This document shows, piece by piece, positions 5,015 to 6,738 of a DNA stretch of 6,738 bases. How positions within the stretch are numbered: the first letter of the stretch is position 1; the number at the start of each line of letters is the position of its first letter. A model generated the notes under the pieces. It ran no database searches and had not been told where the DNA came from. It saw nothing but the letters and a program-made list of their open reading frames with translations. Made by a program: the position numbers and the translations under genes. Source of the stretch: an uncultured Collinsella sp. (GTDB lineage: Bacteria; Actinomycetota; Coriobacteriia; Coriobacteriales; Coriobacteriaceae); the NCBI GenBank assembly GCA_900554905.1, contig USJB01000073.1, positions 1-6,738 of the forward strand. Reading direction: 5' to 3'.

Positions 5015-6472
5015 TTACGCAGCGAGGCGCTTGAGGACGTCGATGAGCAGCTCGTAGAAGCGCTCGGCAGAAGCGAGCTCCATGCTCTCGTCCGGGGTGT
5101 GGACATCGGAGAGCGTCGGGCCCACGGCGATGGCGTCCAGGCCGTGCAGGGCCTCGGCAAACAGGCCGCACTCAAGGCCGGCGTGAATGGACTCGATTCG
5201 TAGCTCGGAGCCAAAGAGCTCGCGATAGCTCTCGACAAAGATGTCGCGGACCGGCGAATGCTCGGCATAGCTCCAGCCGGGATACTCGAACTCGAACTTG
5301 GCGTCGAAGCCCAGGACATCGGCCAGCGTCTGCAGACGGTCCTTGAACTCGTTCTGCAGTGAGGTGATCGAGGAGCGCGGGGACAGCATGATCTTGACTT
5401 GGTCGTCAGAGGTGGCAACCACGCCGATGTTGGAGGAAACCTCGACGGAGCCGTCGGTGGCGACGTTGCGGCGGATCACACCGTTGGGGGCAAGACGCAG
5501 AGCGCGAATAAGGGCAAGTGCGGACTTTTCGTCCATGGCCTCGACCTCAGTGTTGTCGGCAATCTCAACCGTGCAGGTAAAGCCGGGGTCGAAGACCTCG
5601 AGCTCGGCAGTAACGTCGGCGATGATGCCCTTTGCGATCTGGGCCGCGGCCTCGGCTGCAGCGTGGTCGGCGTAGACCAGCTCGGCCTTGCACTCACGGT
5701 TGATGGCGTTGTCCTTGGTGCCGCCGTTAAAGCTAACGATGGCGGGCTCGCCGGCAACCATCAGGCGGTCGATGATGCGGGCCATGATGAGGTTGCCGTT
5801 GCCGCGCTCCAGGTTAATATCGCTGCCGGAGTGACCGCCCAGCAGGCCGGAGATGTCGAGCGTGAGGGCGCTACCGGTCTTGTGCTCGCGCGCGATCGGG
5901 CAGGTGTAGGTAACGACGACACCGCCGGCGCAGCTGACGGTAGCAACGCCCTCTTCCTCGGAGTCAAGGTTAATCATGGTGCGGGCGCTAATCTGGGACT
6001 TGTCGAGCGTCTCGGCGCCAACCAGGCCAGTCTCCTCGTCGGTGGTGAACACGCACTCGAGGGCCGGATGAGCAATCGAATCGTCGTTGAGCACGGTGAG
6101 CATCAGAGCGACGGCGATACCGTTGTCGGCGCCCAGCGTGGTACCGTTAGCGGTGAGGACGCCATCCTTGACGACCAGGTCGATACCATCAGTCGTAAAG
6201 TCGTGCTCGACGGAGCCCAGCTTGTCGCACACCATGTCGATGTGGCCCTGCAGCATCACGGTCGGGGCATTCTCGGCGCCGGCAGATGCGGGCTTGCGAA
6301 TGATGACGTTGTAGACCTCGTCCTGGTACACATCGAGACCGCGCTCCTTGGCAAACGCGACCAGGAAATCGCTGATGCCCTTCTCGTTGCCAGACCCACG
6401 GGGGATCGCGCTGACCTCCTCAAAGAAATGGAACAGCTGGGCGGGCTCGTAGCCGGTAATCTTGTAGTCCAT
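5015..6472 (-). CDS. pepD: Aminoacyl-histidine dipeptidase PepD (beta-Ala-His dipeptidase, M20 family)
   Basis: Zinc metallopeptidase of the M20C type that hydrolyses Xaa-His and other dipeptides in the cytosol, for peptide nutrition. With the ATG at 6472-6470 it has 485 residues, the same as E. coli PepD within a few. All metal and catalytic positions expected for M20 are visible: H77 and D79 in LQGHIDMVCDK, D116 in LGADNGIAVAL, E146 and E147 in TTDEETGLVGA, D170 in INLDSEEEG, and H458 in SDVHTPDESM near the C-terminus. A dimerisation (lid) domain is inserted at about 185-390, including GLLGGHSGSDINLERGNGN (209-227). I prefer this ATG because AAGGAGG lies just upstream and the N-terminus fits the family; the frame stays open 35 codons further but with no family resemblance. 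It is convergent with hipA, and a strong terminator lies downstream. Its natural substrate range cannot be read from the sequence. Confidence 0.96.
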   Translation of the reverse strand: MDYKITGYEPAQLFHFFEEVSAIPRGSGNEKGISDFLVAFAKERGLDVYQDEVYNVIIRKPASAGAENAPTVMLQGHIDMVCDKLGSVEHDFTTDGIDLVVKDGVLTANGTTLGADNGIAVALMLTVLNDDSIAHPALECVFTTDEETGLVGAETLDKSQISARTMINLDSEEEGVATVSCAGGVVVTYTCPIAREHKTGSALTLDISGLLGGHSGSDINLERGNGNLIMARIIDRLMVAGEPAIVSFNGGTKDNAINRECKAELVYADHAAAEAAAQIAKGIIADVTAELEVFDPGFTCTVEIADNTEVEAMDEKSALALIRALRLAPNGVIRRNVATDGSVEVSSNIGVVATSDDQVKIMLSPRSSITSLQNEFKDRLQTLADVLGFDAKFEFEYPGWSYAEHSPVRDIFVESYRELFGSELRIESIHAGLECGLFAEALHGLDAIAVGPTLSDVHTPDESMELASAERFYELLIDVLKRLAA

Positions 6473-6475
6473 GGT

Positions 6476-6482
6476 GCCTCCT
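6476..6482 (-). promoter_or_regulatory. Strong ribosome-binding site of pepD
   Basis: On the minus strand, AAGGAGG ends a few bases before the ATG at 6472-6470. It is the best Shine-Dalgarno match in the window. It decides the start against the longer open frame reaching 6577. Confidence 0.75.
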
Positions 6483-6516
6483 TGGCGCAACTGGTTAGAC
6501 AGTAAGACATGCGACT

Positions 6517-6545
6517 TGTATATTCCCAGACTTTGCGTGCATAAA
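6517..6545 (-). promoter_or_regulatory. Candidate pepD promoter
   Basis: Minus-strand reading gives TTTATG (6545-6540), exactly 17 bases, then TATACA (6522-6517). The -10 matches four of six consensus bases and the -35 three of six. Transcription would start about 40 bases before the pepD ATG. The spacing is ideal but the hexamers are weak, so this is tentative. Confidence 0.35.
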
Positions 6546-6628
6546 CCAGTCGAAAACGCCGAGCGCCCTCGCATCATCGGCTAACGGCGGACCGCATAGC
6601 GTAACGGTCACAACTTCGCAGCTCTACA

Positions 6629-6660
6629 AATCGAGGCGCCCTTGCCAGAGCGCCTCGATT
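6629..6660 (-). terminator. Hairpin downstream of the right-edge gene fragment, possible terminator
   Basis: AATCGAGGCGC (6629-6639) pairs perfectly with GCGCCTCGATT (6650-6660) around a 10-base loop. On the minus strand it begins 25 bases after the stop codon at 6686-6688, where a terminator is expected. Only ATTTGTAG follows, so the T tract is poor. The plus-strand side is not T-rich either. Confidence 0.55.
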
Positions 6661-6685
6661 GCACAGATCAAATTGTCGCCACACC

Positions 6686-6738
6686 CTACAGCGCGCCGGA
6701 ACCGGCTTGCATCATGCCGCCGGGGCCCGAGGTCACGC
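6686..6738 (-). CDS. Possible C-terminal end of a further minus-strand gene (partial)
   Basis: Reading in from the right edge on the minus strand, one frame gives VTSGPGGMMQAGSGAL and then TAG (6688-6686). The piece is only 16 codons long and I do not recognise the protein. The support is positional: the stop is followed 25 bases later by a stable hairpin, then by the pepD promoter region on the same strand. A gly-rich, disordered C-terminus is plausible, but a random open stretch of this length is also possible. Confidence 0.35.
   Translation of the reverse strand, partial: VTSGPGGMMQAGSGAL

Noticed and set aside
5399..6505. 368-codon plus-strand frame opposite pepD
   Set aside because: Antisense shadow of a complete M20 peptidase; V-, G-, D- and A-rich translation without domains.
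6490..6550. ACTGGTT (6490-6496) and AACCAGT (6544-6550) inverted repeat around the pepD promoter
   Set aside because: Arms of 7 bp are 47 bases apart and one lies in the -35 zone, so no RNA hairpin would form; chance is the simpler explanation.
6473..6577. 35-codon N-terminal extension of PepD
   Set aside because: It lies over the likely promoter and ribosome site. AAGGAGG and the family-typical N-terminus favour the ATG at 6472.
6553..6592. Possible second terminator upstream of pepD on the minus strand (GCCGA...TCGGC followed by GTTTTC)
   Set aside because: Only a five-base stem with a long, poorly paired loop; too weak to call.

Overview
The window looks like chromosomal DNA from a high-GC Gram-positive bacterium. 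Gene content and protein style (a disA-ispD-ispF cluster, a manganese exporter, a hip toxin-antitoxin pair and a PepD-type dipeptidase) suggest Actinomycetota, class Coriobacteriia, probably close to Collinsella. That placement is recognition from memory, not a database search. Almost every base is explained by six complete or partial genes plus one fragment at the right edge.

Left block (about 1-2106, minus strand): a tightly packed unit read disA -> ispD -> ispF. The disA stop and ispD start share one base, and ispD and ispF overlap by 11 bases, so the three are very likely co-transcribed and translationally coupled. DisA makes cyclic di-AMP; IspD and IspF are consecutive enzymes of the MEP isoprenoid pathway. 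ispF runs off the left edge. disA starts with TTG.

Middle-left (2107-3093): a divergent intergenic region leads into a yybP-ykoY (manganese) riboswitch, its intrinsic terminator, and mntP, a manganese efflux pump. The layout fits Mn-controlled transcriptional readthrough. An inverted repeat and a weak extended -10 lie just upstream. mntP ends in a perfect 12-bp hairpin terminator.

Middle-right (3067-4888): a hipBA-type toxin-antitoxin operon. In front of it are three near-identical 18-bp palindromic sites at an exact 27-bp period. They run from inside the mntP terminator through the hipB promoter and are the best candidate for the HipB operator array. HipB has an unusually long C-terminal tail. 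HipA keeps all the kinase residues I can align with E. coli HipA. The body of hipA is less GC-rich than its 3' end and its neighbours, suggesting transfer or mosaicism.

Right block (4889-6738, minus strand): a pepD-like M20 dipeptidase with a strong terminator facing hipA. At the far edge are a 16-codon fragment, apparently the C-terminal end of another minus-strand gene, and a downstream hairpin.

No CRISPR array, tRNA, rRNA, transposase or insertion sequence was seen. The least ordinary elements are the 27-bp-phased operator array fused to the upstream terminator, the possible second (anti-Shine-Dalgarno) layer in the mntP leader, and the altered C-terminal helix-hairpin-helix of DisA.
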